From positions 4,445,051 to 4,509,050 of the forward strand of contig NZ_FNRT01000002.1 in NCBI RefSeq assembly GCF_900105585.1: a DNA stretch of 64,000 nt. Reading direction: 5' to 3'. Under the pieces are notes generated by a model. The model searched no databases and was not told where the DNA came from. It saw nothing but the letters and a program-made list of their open reading frames with translations. A program made the position numbers and the translations under genes. This DNA comes from Nocardioides exalbidus (GTDB taxonomy: Bacteria; Actinomycetota; Actinomycetes; Propionibacteriales; Nocardioidaceae). This document shows positions 17,757 to 26,598 of this stretch, one piece after another; the first letter of the stretch is position 1; every line of letters starts with the position of its first letter.

Positions 17757-19118
17757 TCACAGGACGGCACCCGGGTTGAGGATCCCGGCCGGGTCGAGCG
17801 CGTCCTTGACCCGGCGGCTCAGCGCCATCACGTCCTCGCCGAGCTGCTCGGGCAGCGCGCCCTTCTTCGTCCGGCCGACGCCGTGCTCGCCGGTGATCGT
17901 CCCGCCGAGCCGGATCGCCGCGCGCAGGATGTCGTCGAAGGCCAGTCGCGCCCGCCGCTCGGAGTCGGGGTCCGCGGCGTCGTAGACGATGATCGGATGG
18001 GTGTTGCCGTCGCCGGCGTGGGCGACGGTGGGGATCTCGACGTCGTGCTCGACCGCGATGGCTGCGACCGCGGCGAGCAGGTCCGGCAGCAGCGGGACCG
18101 GAGCGCCCACGTCCTCCAGCAGCAGCGCCCCGCGCGCCTCGACGGCGGGGAAGGCCATCCGCCGTGCCTCGACGAACATCTCCCCCTCAGCCGGGTCGTC
18201 GGTCACGACGACCTCGGACGCACCCGCCGCCAGGCAGGCCGCCTCCACCACGGCGATCTCCGCGACCCGCGCGTCACCCGGCGCGTCGGACTGCACGACC
18301 AGCAGGGCACCTGCGGCGCGATCGAGCCCGCGCGGCGAGAAGTCCTCGACCGCGTTGATCGACGCCCGGTCCATCAGCTCCATCATCGACGGCCGCAGCG
18401 TGCGTCGTACGTCGACCACGGCCCGCGCCGCGTCGACCACCGAGCCGAAGGAGGCGACCAGGGTCGCGGGCGGGAGCGGCACCGGGACCAGCCGCAGGAT
18501 CGCCCTCGTGACGATGCCGAGCGTGCCCTCGGACCCGACGAAGAGCTTGAGCAGCGAGAGCCCGGCGACGTCCTTGATGCGCTTGCCGCCGAGGGTGACG
18601 AGCGTGCCGTCGGCGAGCACGACGTCGAGGCCGAGCACGTAGTCGGTGGTGACGCCGTACTTCACGCAGCACAGGCCGCCGGCGTTGGTCGCGACGTTGC
18701 CGCCGATCGAGCAGATCTCGAAGGACGACGGGTCGGGCGGGTACCAGAGGCCGTGCTGCCTCGACGCGGCCTTCACCTCGGCGTTGAGGGCGCCCGGCTC
18801 GACCACGGCGACCTGGCAGTCGGCGTCGATCTCGATCGCCCGCATCCGCTCGAGGCTGAGCACGATCCCGCCGTCGACCGCACTGGCGCCGCCCGACAGC
18901 CCCGAGCCCGCGCCCCGCGGGACGACGGGCACCCGGTGCCGCGCGGCCCACCGGACCGCGGTCTGCACCTGGCCGGCGTCCTCGGCCCGGACCACGGCCA
19001 CCGGCGTGCCGGCGCCGGTGTCCTTCGACCAGTCGAAGCGGTAGGTGGCGACGGTGGCCGGGTCGGTGGCGACCACGCCGGCGGGCAGGGACTCGACGAG
19101 CTCAGCGAGCGCTTCCAT
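17757..19118 (-). CDS. FAD-binding oxidase of the GlcD (glycolate/D-lactate) family
   Basis: Flavoprotein of 453 residues oxidising a 2-hydroxy acid. FAD-binding PCMH motifs PRGAGSGLSGGAS near residue 74 and GGNVATNAGGLCCVKYG near 140, then the FAD-oxidase C-terminal domain with AHAGDGNTHP and GEHGVGRTKKG. The start is ATG 19118; a much longer open frame reaching into the transporter gene is only a shadow. It ends 29 bases before the aminotransferase start. Exact substrate (glycolate or D-lactate) cannot be decided. Confidence 0.9.
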   Translation of the reverse strand: MEALAELVESLPAGVVATDPATVATYRFDWSKDTGAGTPVAVVRAEDAGQVQTAVRWAARHRVPVVPRGAGSGLSGGASAVDGGIVLSLERMRAIEIDADCQVAVVEPGALNAEVKAASRQHGLWYPPDPSSFEICSIGGNVATNAGGLCCVKYGVTTDYVLGLDVVLADGTLVTLGGKRIKDVAGLSLLKLFVGSEGTLGIVTRAILRLVPVPLPPATLVASFGSVVDAARAVVDVRRTLRPSMMELMDRASINAVEDFSPRGLDRAAGALLVVQSDAPGDARVAEIAVVEAACLAAGASEVVVTDDPAEGEMFVEARRMAFPAVEARGALLLEDVGAPVPLLPDLLAAVAAIAVEHDVEIPTVAHAGDGNTHPIIVYDAADPDSERRARLAFDDILRAAIRLGGTITGEHGVGRTKKGALPEQLGEDVMALSRRVKDALDPAGILNPGAVL

Positions 19119-19138
19119 CCGCCCATCGAACCATCCCG

Positions 19139-20401
19139 CTAGGAGGCAGGCACTGCGTCCGTGCCGGCGCCCGCGTCGGCGTCGGCGTGCGCGATGTGGC
19201 CGAGGGAGCGCCACACCAGCGCCAGCGTCACCCCGGCGCCGACGAACGCGAACCACCACGGTGCCGTGAGGCCCCAGTAGTGCGCGATCACGCCGCCGAG
19301 CAGCGAGCCCACGAGCACCCCACCCTGGACGCAGATCATGTAGACCGAGCCGACACGCCCCTGCAACTCCCGCGGCACCGCGCGCTGGCGCACGGCCATC
19401 GAGAGCGTGCCCCAGACGAAGGCGTAGGCGCCGAAGAAGAACATGAGGGGGTACGCCGTCCACGGCGTGGTGGTGAGCGCCATCGCGAGGTGGAAGAGCA
19501 CCTCGGCGAGCAGCACCGCGCGCATCAGCGACGCGAGCGGCACCTTCTTCTCCAGCCAGCCGTAGGCGAAGGTGCCCACCAGCCCGCCCAGCGCCGACGC
19601 CGTCGTCAGCAGGCCGAAACCGGCCTCGCCGATCCCCACCCGCTCCAGGGCCCAGAGCACCAGCACCGCCCAGGGAGCAGCCCACGTCACGTTGAAGACG
19701 ACGATGATGAAGGCGAGCGTGCGCACCGGCGGGTTGCCCATCAGCCAGCGCACGCCCTCCGCGATGTCCTTGCGGATGTGGGTGTCGACGTCCTCGCGGA
19801 CCGCGCCCGGCGGCGTGCCGATCCGCGACACGAGCACGATGCCGAGGGCGATGCAGACGACCGTCACCATGAACGGCAGGGCCATCCCGGCCGCGAAGAG
19901 CAGGGCGCCGATCGCGGGGCCGACGAGCTGGTTGCCGGTGATCATGCCGGCCATGAGGCGTGAGTTGGCGATGCCGAGGTCGCGCTTGTCGACGAGCATC
20001 GGCGTGAGCGTGCCGGAGGTCGCGTCGACGAAGGTCTCGGCGGTGCCGAGGGCGACCATGCCGACGAGGACGATCGCGATGTTGACGTGCCCGGTGACGA
20101 TCACGACGGACAGGCCCGCGAGCACGAGTCCGCGCACGGCGTTGGCGGTCATGATCACGCGCCGCCGGTCGAGCCGGTCGGCGAGCGCCCCGGCGAAGAG
20201 CCCGAACATCAGCCACGGCAGGGTCAGGGCCAGCATCGCTCCCGAGACGAGCACCGGGTTGCGGGTCTGCGAGGCCACGAGCAGCGGGCCTGCCGCGATC
20301 ATCATGCCGTCGCCGAGGTTGGTCACCCACGACGACCCGACGAGCCAGCGGAAGCCACGGCCGAGACGGGCCGGGAAGACGGTCTCGACGATCCTGCTCA
20401 C
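19139..20401 (-). CDS. MFS transporter (EntS-like MFS_3 group)
   Basis: A 420-residue permease with twelve predicted transmembrane helices. The MFS motif A appears as GALADRLDRRRVIM between helices 2 and 3, and SSWVTNLGDGMMIAAGPLLV opens helix 1. This layout matches the MFS_3/EntS group of exporters for siderophores or drugs; the substrate is unknown. It ends 20 bases before the GlcD-like gene on the same strand, so co-transcription is possible. Confidence 0.85.
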   Translation of the reverse strand: MSRIVETVFPARLGRGFRWLVGSSWVTNLGDGMMIAAGPLLVASQTRNPVLVSGAMLALTLPWLMFGLFAGALADRLDRRRVIMTANAVRGLVLAGLSVVIVTGHVNIAIVLVGMVALGTAETFVDATSGTLTPMLVDKRDLGIANSRLMAGMITGNQLVGPAIGALLFAAGMALPFMVTVVCIALGIVLVSRIGTPPGAVREDVDTHIRKDIAEGVRWLMGNPPVRTLAFIIVVFNVTWAAPWAVLVLWALERVGIGEAGFGLLTTASALGGLVGTFAYGWLEKKVPLASLMRAVLLAEVLFHLAMALTTTPWTAYPLMFFFGAYAFVWGTLSMAVRQRAVPRELQGRVGSVYMICVQGGVLVGSLLGGVIAHYWGLTAPWWFAFVGAGVTLALVWRSLGHIAHADADAGAGTDAVPAS

Positions 20402-20463
20402 AAGGTCGTGAGCCTACGTGCGCGGCCGTCGCGGTCGCACATCATTAACCGGTCGGGACCGGG

Positions 20464-20670
20464 TCAGGCGGGCTGCAGGTCCTGGGCGGCGCGAGCGGTC
20501 TCGCGCGCCATCTCCCGGGCGGCCGCCTCGAGGCGGTCGTTGTCGGCCTGGAGGCGGAGGACCATCGACTCGAGGTCCTCGACGCGGCGACGCAGTCGCC
20601 GGTTCTCCACCGACATCGCGGGGGTCGTACGCAGCTCGTTGGTCACATGACCCATCAGAGCCTTCGCCAT
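20464..20670 (-). CDS. Small coiled-coil protein
   Basis: A 68-residue protein starting MAKALMGHVTNELRTTP, followed by a heptad-rich helix (VENRRLRRRVEDLESMVLRL). Small proteins of this form are common and conserved in actinobacteria; function unknown to me. ATG 20670 is chosen over an ATG seven codons upstream because GAAAGG lies about seven bases before it. It stands between mutM and the transporter, both on the same strand. Confidence 0.75.
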   Translation of the reverse strand: MAKALMGHVTNELRTTPAMSVENRRLRRRVEDLESMVLRLQADNDRLEAAAREMARETARAAQDLQPA

Positions 20671-20779
20671 GGGGCGCCTTTCGATGAGCATCTCAGAGGA
20701 GGGGCGGTGACCGCGAGGCGGCCGTCTACAAGAGTCCCACCGCGGTCGCGACGGGTCAATCCGAGGGTGGGTCCGGGGG

Positions 20780-21646
20780 TCAATGCTGCTTCACGACGCG
20801 CGGCGGGCGCTGGCAGCGTGGGCAGAAGTAGGACGAACGGTTCATGAACGCCACCCGCCGGATCGGCGTGCCGCAGCGTCGGCACGGCTCGCCCTCCTGC
20901 CCGTAGGCGTCGAGGGAGCGGTCGAAGTAGCCGGACTCCCCGTTGACGTTGACGTAGAGCGCGTCGAACGACGTGCCGCCCTGCGCGAGCGCCTCGCCCA
21001 TCACGTCGCGGACGTGGCCGAGCAGCTCGCGGAGCACGGGCCCGGTGAGCCGGTCCCCCGGTCGCTCGCCGTGCAGCCGGGCGCGCCACAGCGACTCGTC
21101 GGCATAGATGTTGCCGACGCCGGAGATCAGCCCCTGGTCGAGGAGCAGCCGCTTGATGCCGGACGTACGACGACGGGCGCGGCGCACGAACTCCTCGTCG
21201 TCGAACAGCGGGTCGATCGGGTCGCGGGCGATGTGCACGATCTCGGTGGGGAGGTCGGCACCGCCCTCCGAGACGGCGAGGCCGCCGAACATCCGCTGGT
21301 CGACGAAGCGCATCTCGAGCGCGCGTCCGTCGGGCGTGGCCAGCGTGAAGCGCACCCGCAGGTGGCGCTCGTCGGGTGCGCCGGGCTCGTAAAGGAGCAT
21401 CTGGCCGCTCATGCCGAGGTGGCCGAGCAGGGCGTCGCCGTTGGCCAGGGCGAGCCAGAAGTACTTGCCGCGTCGGCGCACGGCGCTGATGCGCTGGCCG
21501 GTGAGGGCGGCGACGAACCCGGTGGAGCCGCGGTGGTCACGGCGCACGGGGCGCGGGTGCAGCACCTCCACGGCGGCGATGGTGCTGCCGACGACGTGGC
21601 GCTCGAGGCCGGCGCGGACGACCTCGACCTCGGGGAGCTCGGGCAC
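20780..21646 (-). CDS. mutM: Formamidopyrimidine-DNA glycosylase MutM (Fpg)
   Basis: Base-excision enzyme removing 8-oxoguanine and formamidopyrimidines, 288 residues. The catalytic N-terminal Pro-Glu (MPELPEVEVV), the Lys in RRRGKYFWLAL, the H2TH segment LISGVGNIYADE and the C-terminal zinc finger CRRCGTPIRRVAFMNR with FCPRCQ are all present. It lies 15 bases after rnc in the rpmF-rnc-mutM block common in actinobacteria. Confidence 0.97.
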   Translation of the reverse strand: MPELPEVEVVRAGLERHVVGSTIAAVEVLHPRPVRRDHRGSTGFVAALTGQRISAVRRRGKYFWLALANGDALLGHLGMSGQMLLYEPGAPDERHLRVRFTLATPDGRALEMRFVDQRMFGGLAVSEGGADLPTEIVHIARDPIDPLFDDEEFVRRARRRTSGIKRLLLDQGLISGVGNIYADESLWRARLHGERPGDRLTGPVLRELLGHVRDVMGEALAQGGTSFDALYVNVNGESGYFDRSLDAYGQEGEPCRRCGTPIRRVAFMNRSSYFCPRCQRPPRVVKQH

Positions 21647-21661
21647 GGGGTGCTCCGGGGC

Positions 21662-22375
21662 TCAGGAGTCGGAGGTGCTCGAGGCGTGGGCCGCCTCGAT
21701 CTCGCGGTAGGCGGTCTCCGCGGCGCCCTGCTCGGCCTCCTTCTTGGAACGGCCGGTGCCGTTGCCGAGGACCTGCTCGCCGACGCGGACGCGGGCGACG
21801 AAGGTCTTCATGTGGTCGGGCCCGTCGTCCTCGATGAGGTATTCGGGGACGCCGAGGCCGAGGTCGGCGGAGAGCTCCTGGAGGGAGGTCTTCCAGTCGA
21901 GGCCGGCGCCCATCGAGGCCGCGGCCTCCATCACCGGGTCGAAGAGCCGGTGGACGACCTTGGCGGCCTCCTCCATGCCACCGCTGAGGTGGATGGCGCC
22001 GATCACCGCCTCGACGGTGTCGGAGAGGATCGAGGCCTTGTCGCGACCGCCGGTGGTCTCCTCGCCGCGGCCCAGCATGATGTGCTGGCCGAGCTCGATC
22101 TCGCGCGCCACGTCGGCCAGCGCGCGAGCGTTGACGACGGCCGCGCGGAGCTTGGCCAGCCGGCCCTCGGAGAAGTCCGGGTGGGTGCGGTAGAGCGTCT
22201 CGGTGACCACGACCCCGAGCACGGAGTCTCCGAGGAACTCCAGGCGCTCGTTGGTCGGGATCTGTCCGTTCTCGTAGGCGAACGAACGGTGGGTCAGGGC
22301 GCGCTCGAGCAGCTCGGGATCCAGGACCGGATCACCGAGCGCCGAGCGGAGCTCGTCGGTGGTCAGGGGACTCAG
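21662..22375 (-). CDS. rnc: Ribonuclease III
   Basis: Double-strand RNA endonuclease, 237 residues: RNase III signature NERLEFLGDSVLG near residue 43, second acidic site SDTVEAVIGAIHL, and a C-terminal dsRNA-binding domain (WKTSLQELSADLGLG, GRSKKEAEQGAAE). No ATG, GTG or TTG lies at the expected start; a CTG at 22375-22373 overlaps the rpmF stop (CTGA) and gives the normal family N-terminus SPLTTDELRSALGDP. In-frame GTGs at 22417 and 22426 inside rpmF would add 14-17 Arg/Pro-rich residues and are less likely. Confidence 0.93.
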   Translation of the reverse strand: MSPLTTDELRSALGDPVLDPELLERALTHRSFAYENGQIPTNERLEFLGDSVLGVVVTETLYRTHPDFSEGRLAKLRAAVVNARALADVAREIELGQHIMLGRGEETTGGRDKASILSDTVEAVIGAIHLSGGMEEAAKVVHRLFDPVMEAAASMGAGLDWKTSLQELSADLGLGVPEYLIEDDGPDHMKTFVARVRVGEQVLGNGTGRSKKEAEQGAAETAYREIEAAHASSTSDS

Positions 22376-22557
22376 AGGACCTGGCGACGGTCGGCGCGCG
22401 CGCCGTACTGGCCGCACTGGCCGCACGCACGGTGCGGGAGGTGCTTGGCGCCGCAGGCGGGGTTGGCGCACGTCGCGAGGGTCGGCGCGACGGCCTTCCA
22501 CTGCGAACGGCGGTGACGCGTGTTGCTGCGCGACATCTTCCGCTTCGGAACAGCCAT
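22372..22557 (-). CDS. rpmF: 50S ribosomal protein L32
   Basis: 61 residues starting MAVPKRKMSRSNTRHRRSQW, the L32 signature. The zinc-binding cysteines are retained as CANPACG and CGQCG. The gene sits between the DUF177 gene and rnc, the usual order. Its TGA stop overlaps a CTG that is the probable rnc start. The final residues RADRRQVL are typical for actinobacterial L32. Confidence 0.97.
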   Translation of the reverse strand: MAVPKRKMSRSNTRHRRSQWKAVAPTLATCANPACGAKHLPHRACGQCGQYGARADRRQVL

Positions 22558-22606
22558 GGTTGTCTCCTGTTGCTCGTTGCTCCACCGGGGTCTCCCGGCG
22601 AGGTGG

Positions 22607-23170
22607 TCAGTCTGTGGGGTCCTGCAGCTGCTGGAGTCCTGCCCAGCGCGGGTCGATCGGCGCTTCGTGTGCGTGGTCCGGATCATCCGCGAGCCGCGCA
22701 CCGCACTCGATGCACAACCCGGGGCAATCATCCATGCACAGCGGCTGGAAGGGCAGTGCGAGCACCACCGCATCCCGCAGCAGGGGCTCGAGGTCGATCA
22801 GGTCGTCCTCGAGCCGGCTGGTCTCGTCGTCGAGGTCGTGGTCGTCGTGCTCCGCGGCCTTGTCGTGCTGGTCGGGGTAGACGTAGAGCTCCTGCAGCGT
22901 CACGTGGACCTCGTCCTCGATCGGCTCCAGGCACCGTACGCACTCCCCCGCGAGCGCGGCCGTGGCCGTGCCCGTGAGCAGCACGCCCTCCATGACCGCC
23001 TCCAGCCGCAGGTCGAGCTCGACCGGCGATCCTTCGGGGACAGAGAGGACTTCGATACCAAGTTCTGCTGGCGCCGGAACCGAGAGCTCGAGCTCACGCT
23101 GGGACCCCGGGCGGCGGCCGAGCTCGCGAGTGTCAAGCACGAGCGGCGCCCTCGGGTCCAGGCTGCTCAC
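22607..23170 (-). CDS. YceD/DUF177 family protein
   Basis: A 187-residue protein of the DUF177 family, often associated with rRNA metabolism and nearly always placed before rpmF. Conserved elements are LVLDTRELGRRPGS, the cysteine pair in GECVRCLEP, and the C-terminal LCMDDCPGLCIECGARL. GTG 23170 is chosen because AGGAG lies six bases before it. Acidic linker EHDDHDLDDE is visible near residue 120. Precise role in ribosome assembly is inferred from the family. Confidence 0.88.
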   Translation of the reverse strand: MSSLDPRAPLVLDTRELGRRPGSQRELELSVPAPAELGIEVLSVPEGSPVELDLRLEAVMEGVLLTGTATAALAGECVRCLEPIEDEVHVTLQELYVYPDQHDKAAEHDDHDLDDETSRLEDDLIDLEPLLRDAVVLALPFQPLCMDDCPGLCIECGARLADDPDHAHEAPIDPRWAGLQQLQDPTD

Positions 23171-23267
23171 GTCGAACTCCTGCTTCTGGACACCAACACA
23201 ACCTCGGAATCGTATCCGCCGCGCGGGCACGGGGGCAAAACGAGTGGCACGTGGGACTGCCGCCGGG

Positions 23268-23753
23268 TCAGGAGCGCCGCTCCGCGAGGCGGCGTACGAG
23301 ATGCTCGTGGACCGCCTCGGGGAGCAGCCCGCGCACGTCGCCACCGAGCGCGGCGACTTCCTTGACCAGGCTGGACGACACGAAGGCGTTGCCCACGGCA
23401 CCGGGGAGGAAGACCGTCTCGACGCCGGTGAGGTGGGAGTTCATCTGGGCCATCGGGAGCTCGTACTCGTAGTCGCCGGAGCCGCGCAGGCCCTTGACGA
23501 TCGCGACCGCGTCGATCTCGCGGCAGAAGTCGACGATGAGCCCCTCGAAGCCGGCGACCCGGACGTTGCCGAGGTCGGCCGTGGCCTCCTCGAGCATCGC
23601 GATGCGCTCGTCGGGGCTGAAGAGCCGGTTCTTGGAGGCGTTGACACCGATCGCGACGACGACCTCGTCGAAGAGCCCGGCCGCCCGCCCGACGATGTCG
23701 AGGTGGCCGTTGGTCACCGGGTCGAACGACCCGGGGCAGACTGCGCGACGCAC
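23268..23753 (-). CDS. coaD: Phosphopantetheine adenylyltransferase
   Basis: Fourth step of coenzyme A synthesis, joining ATP and 4'-phosphopantetheine. The 161-residue protein has the nucleotidyltransferase motif PGSFDPVTNGH at its start, KGLRGSGDYEYE and the terminal SSSLVKEVAALGG. GTG 23753 is preceded by GGAGG. A longer frame to 23825 lacks family similarity in its added part. rsmD lies just upstream, a near-universal pairing. Confidence 0.96.
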   Translation of the reverse strand: MRRAVCPGSFDPVTNGHLDIVGRAAGLFDEVVVAIGVNASKNRLFSPDERIAMLEEATADLGNVRVAGFEGLIVDFCREIDAVAIVKGLRGSGDYEYELPMAQMNSHLTGVETVFLPGAVGNAFVSSSLVKEVAALGGDVRGLLPEAVHEHLVRRLAERRS

Positions 23754-23794
23754 GCGCGCTCCCTCCTGTCGGGCCCGTGGCAGCGAGGCTGGAG

Positions 23795-24364
23795 TCAGGC
23801 TGCCGGGGTGGCGTGACCGTACCAAAGCGCGGTCTCGCCGTAGCGCTTGATGCGCTCCTCCTCGATGCCCTCCGGCCAGGTGACGACGGTGCGCTTGGCG
23901 GCGCGCTCGACGACGACGATGGCGCCCGGGACGAGCCAGCCGTGCGCCACCAGCGCGACCAGGTCGGCGTCGACCTCCGCGTCGGTCGTGGGGTAGGGCG
24001 GGTCGAGGAAGACCACGTCGTAGGGGGCGGCGGGCTGCGCTGCGAGGAACGTCGAGACGGTCGTGGCGACGACCCTGGCGCGGGAGAAGCCGAGGGTGGC
24101 GGCGTTGCGGGTGATGAGGGAGGCCGTACGCCGGTCCTGCTCGACGAGCGTGACGACGCCCGCGCCGCGGGACCAGGCCTCGAGGCCGACCGCGCCGGAG
24201 CCGGCGTAGAGGTCGAGGAAGCGCAGCCCGTCGAGCGAGCCGGTGCGCGACTCGATCGCCGAGAAGAGCGCCTCGCGGACGCGGTCGCTGGTGGGTCGCG
24301 TCGTCTGGCCGCGCGGCGTCTCCAGCCGGCGGCCGCCCGCCGATCCCCCGATGATGCGCGTCAT
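23795..24364 (-). CDS. rsmD: 16S rRNA (guanine(966)-N(2))-methyltransferase RsmD
   Basis: A 189-residue SAM methyltransferase starting MTRIIGGSAGGRRL. Motif I is LDLYAGSGAVGLEAWSRGA and the catalytic motif is FLDPPYP near residue 125; PTSDRVREALFSAI is diagnostic for RsmD. ATG 24364 gives the family N-terminus. It lies 10 bases after recG and 41 bases before coaD. Confidence 0.96.
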   Translation of the reverse strand: MTRIIGGSAGGRRLETPRGQTTRPTSDRVREALFSAIESRTGSLDGLRFLDLYAGSGAVGLEAWSRGAGVVTLVEQDRRTASLITRNAATLGFSRARVVATTVSTFLAAQPAAPYDVVFLDPPYPTTDAEVDADLVALVAHGWLVPGAIVVVERAAKRTVVTWPEGIEEERIKRYGETALWYGHATPAA

Positions 24365-24374
24365 GTCCCCGTGG

Positions 24375-26582
24375 TCAGCCCTTCTCCATGAACCCTGACG
24401 CCGCAGAACGCTCCACGTCGGCCACTGCGTCGGCGAGTGCGGGCGCCTGCTCGAGCCCAGGGTCCTCGGAGAGTAGCGCCTCCGCCGCCTCCCGGGCACG
24501 GTCGATGGTCTTCTCGTCGCGCAGCACCCGGAGCGAGACGAGGCTGGACTTGAAGCCCGACTGGTGGGACCCGAGGACGTCGCCCTCGCGACGCTGCTCG
24601 AGGTCGACGCGGCTCAGCTCGAAGCCGTCGGTGGTGGCAGCGACGGCGTCGAGGCGGTCGCGGGCGGGCGAGCCGATCTCGGCGTGCGAGACCAGCAGGC
24701 ACAGGCCCGGCAGGCCGCCACGTCCGACGCGTCCGCGCAGCTGGTGCAGCTGGGACACGCCGAACCGGTCGGCGTCGAGGAGCACCATCGCGGTGGCGTT
24801 GTGGACGTCGACGCCGACCTCGATGACGGTCGTCGAGACGAGCACGTCGACCTCACCGGCGGCGAACGCCCGCATCGTCCGGTCCTTCTCGTCGGGCGCC
24901 AGCCTGCCGTGCAGGATCGCCGTGCGGAGGCCGGCGAGCGGCCCGGCCGCCAGCTCGGCGTGGACCTCCTCGACCGCGGCGAGCGACCGCTTCGGGGCGA
25001 TCTCCTTGCCGTCCTCGTCGAGGTCGAGCTGGTCGGTCTCGCCCTCCTCGCCGTTGTCGCCCGAGATCCGCGGGCACACGATGTAGGCCTGGTGCCCCTT
25101 CGCGACCTCCTCGCGCACCCGCTGCCAGACCCGGTCGATCCACGCCGGCTGGTCGGCGAGGGGGACGACGTTGGTCTGGATCGGGGCCCGACCGGCGGGG
25201 AGCTCGGCGAGGACGGACGTCTCGAGGTCGCCGAAGACGGTCATCGCGACCGTGCGCGGGATGGGCGTCGCCGTCATGACCAGGACGTGGGGCGGGGTGC
25301 CGGCCTTGTCGGTGAGGGCGGCGCGCTGCTCCACGCCGAAGCGGTGCTGCTCGTCGACGACGACCAGCCCGAGGTCGGCGAACTCGACGCGGTCCTCGAG
25401 GATCGCGTGGGTGCCGATGACGATGCCGGCCTCGCCCGTGACGATCTTGAGCATCGCCTCCTGCCGCGCCGCCCTCCCCATCGACCCGGTGAGCAGCACG
25501 ACGGTCGTCGCCTCGGCGGCACCACCGAGCATCCCGCCCTGGGCGAGGTCGCCGAGCATCGCGGTGATCGAGCGGAGGTGCTGCTGCGCCAGCACCTCGG
25601 TGGGGGCGAGCAGCGCCGCCTGCCCACCTGCGTCGACGACCTGGAGCATCGCGCGCAGCGCGACGAGGGTCTTGCCGGACCCGACCTCACCCTGCAGCAG
25701 CCGGTTCATCGGGTGGTCGCGCGAGAGCTCCTCGGCGACCAGGCCGCCGATCTCGCGCTGGCCGTCGGTCAGCTCGAACGGCAGGCGCGCGTCGAAGGCC
25801 GCGAGCACGCCGTCGGCGCGGCCGGCGCGCGACTGGGCGCCCTGCGCTCGGTGCACGGCCCGCCGCCGGGCCAGCACGAGCTGGAGCACGAGCGCCTCCT
25901 CGAAGCGGAACCGCTTCTGCGCCGCCCCGAGCTGGCTCCAGTCGTCGGGTGCGTGGATCCAGCGCAGCGCCTGCATGACCGTGAGCAGGTCGAAGCGCTC
26001 GCGCAGCTCGGGGGTGAAGACGTCGGGGACGCCGGTCACGAGGTCGAGCGCGGCCGAGACGACCTTCTGCAGGTCCCACGTGTAGAGCTTCGCGGTCAGC
26101 GGGTAGACCGGCAGCAGGTTGCTGAGGGTGGCGGCCTCCGGGCCGTCGAGGGCGAACCCGTGCGGCTGCTCGAGCTGCCAGATCTGCCGGAACAGCTTGG
26201 CCTTGCCGGTGAAGACCGCCCGGCTGCCGGGCCGGAACTCCGCCTCGTGGCGGTCGGCCTGGCCCTGGTAGGGGCTGAACATGGTCACGGAGAAGTCGGG
26301 TCCGTCGGTGCGCAGCCGCACCGTCGTACGGAACTGGCGGCGGTTGCCGGAGAAGAAGGACGCGCTCTCGCAGGAGCGGACCTCGCCGACGATCGTCAGC
26401 TGCTCCCCGACGACCGGCCTGGCGACCTCGGACAGCTCGGTCGCGGCGACGTAGCGGCGGGGGAAGTGGCGCAGGAGGTCACCGACGGTCGCCAGGCCCA
26501 GGCCCTCCTCGGCGAGCTTGCGCTTCTTGTGGTGGTTGCCGAAGACCGCACCGATCGGGCTCTCCGGGGTGATCGCGACCAT
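24375..26582 (-). CDS. recG: ATP-dependent DNA helicase RecG
   Basis: Branch-migrating helicase that remodels stalled forks, 735 residues. Wedge/OB domain near residues 60-150 (EQLTIVGEVRSCES), helicase motif I GEVGSGKTLVAL, motif II VVVDEQHRFG, motif III TATPIPRT and motif VI LHQLRGRVGRGG. ATG 26582 was chosen; CAGGAT ends six bases upstream, consistent with a leaderless transcript. The open frame continues upstream into the next gene only as shadow. First of recG-rsmD-coaD. Confidence 0.97.
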   Translation of the reverse strand: MVAITPESPIGAVFGNHHKKRKLAEEGLGLATVGDLLRHFPRRYVAATELSEVARPVVGEQLTIVGEVRSCESASFFSGNRRQFRTTVRLRTDGPDFSVTMFSPYQGQADRHEAEFRPGSRAVFTGKAKLFRQIWQLEQPHGFALDGPEAATLSNLLPVYPLTAKLYTWDLQKVVSAALDLVTGVPDVFTPELRERFDLLTVMQALRWIHAPDDWSQLGAAQKRFRFEEALVLQLVLARRRAVHRAQGAQSRAGRADGVLAAFDARLPFELTDGQREIGGLVAEELSRDHPMNRLLQGEVGSGKTLVALRAMLQVVDAGGQAALLAPTEVLAQQHLRSITAMLGDLAQGGMLGGAAEATTVVLLTGSMGRAARQEAMLKIVTGEAGIVIGTHAILEDRVEFADLGLVVVDEQHRFGVEQRAALTDKAGTPPHVLVMTATPIPRTVAMTVFGDLETSVLAELPAGRAPIQTNVVPLADQPAWIDRVWQRVREEVAKGHQAYIVCPRISGDNGEEGETDQLDLDEDGKEIAPKRSLAAVEEVHAELAAGPLAGLRTAILHGRLAPDEKDRTMRAFAAGEVDVLVSTTVIEVGVDVHNATAMVLLDADRFGVSQLHQLRGRVGRGGLPGLCLLVSHAEIGSPARDRLDAVAATTDGFELSRVDLEQRREGDVLGSHQSGFKSSLVSLRVLRDEKTIDRAREAAEALLSEDPGLEQAPALADAVADVERSAASGFMEKG

Positions 26583-26598
26583 GGTCCAATCCTGCCGA

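Noticed and set aside
17757..20330. 857-residue fused protein
   Set aside because: Its first half is an out-of-frame shadow of the MFS transporter; the oxidase begins at 19118.
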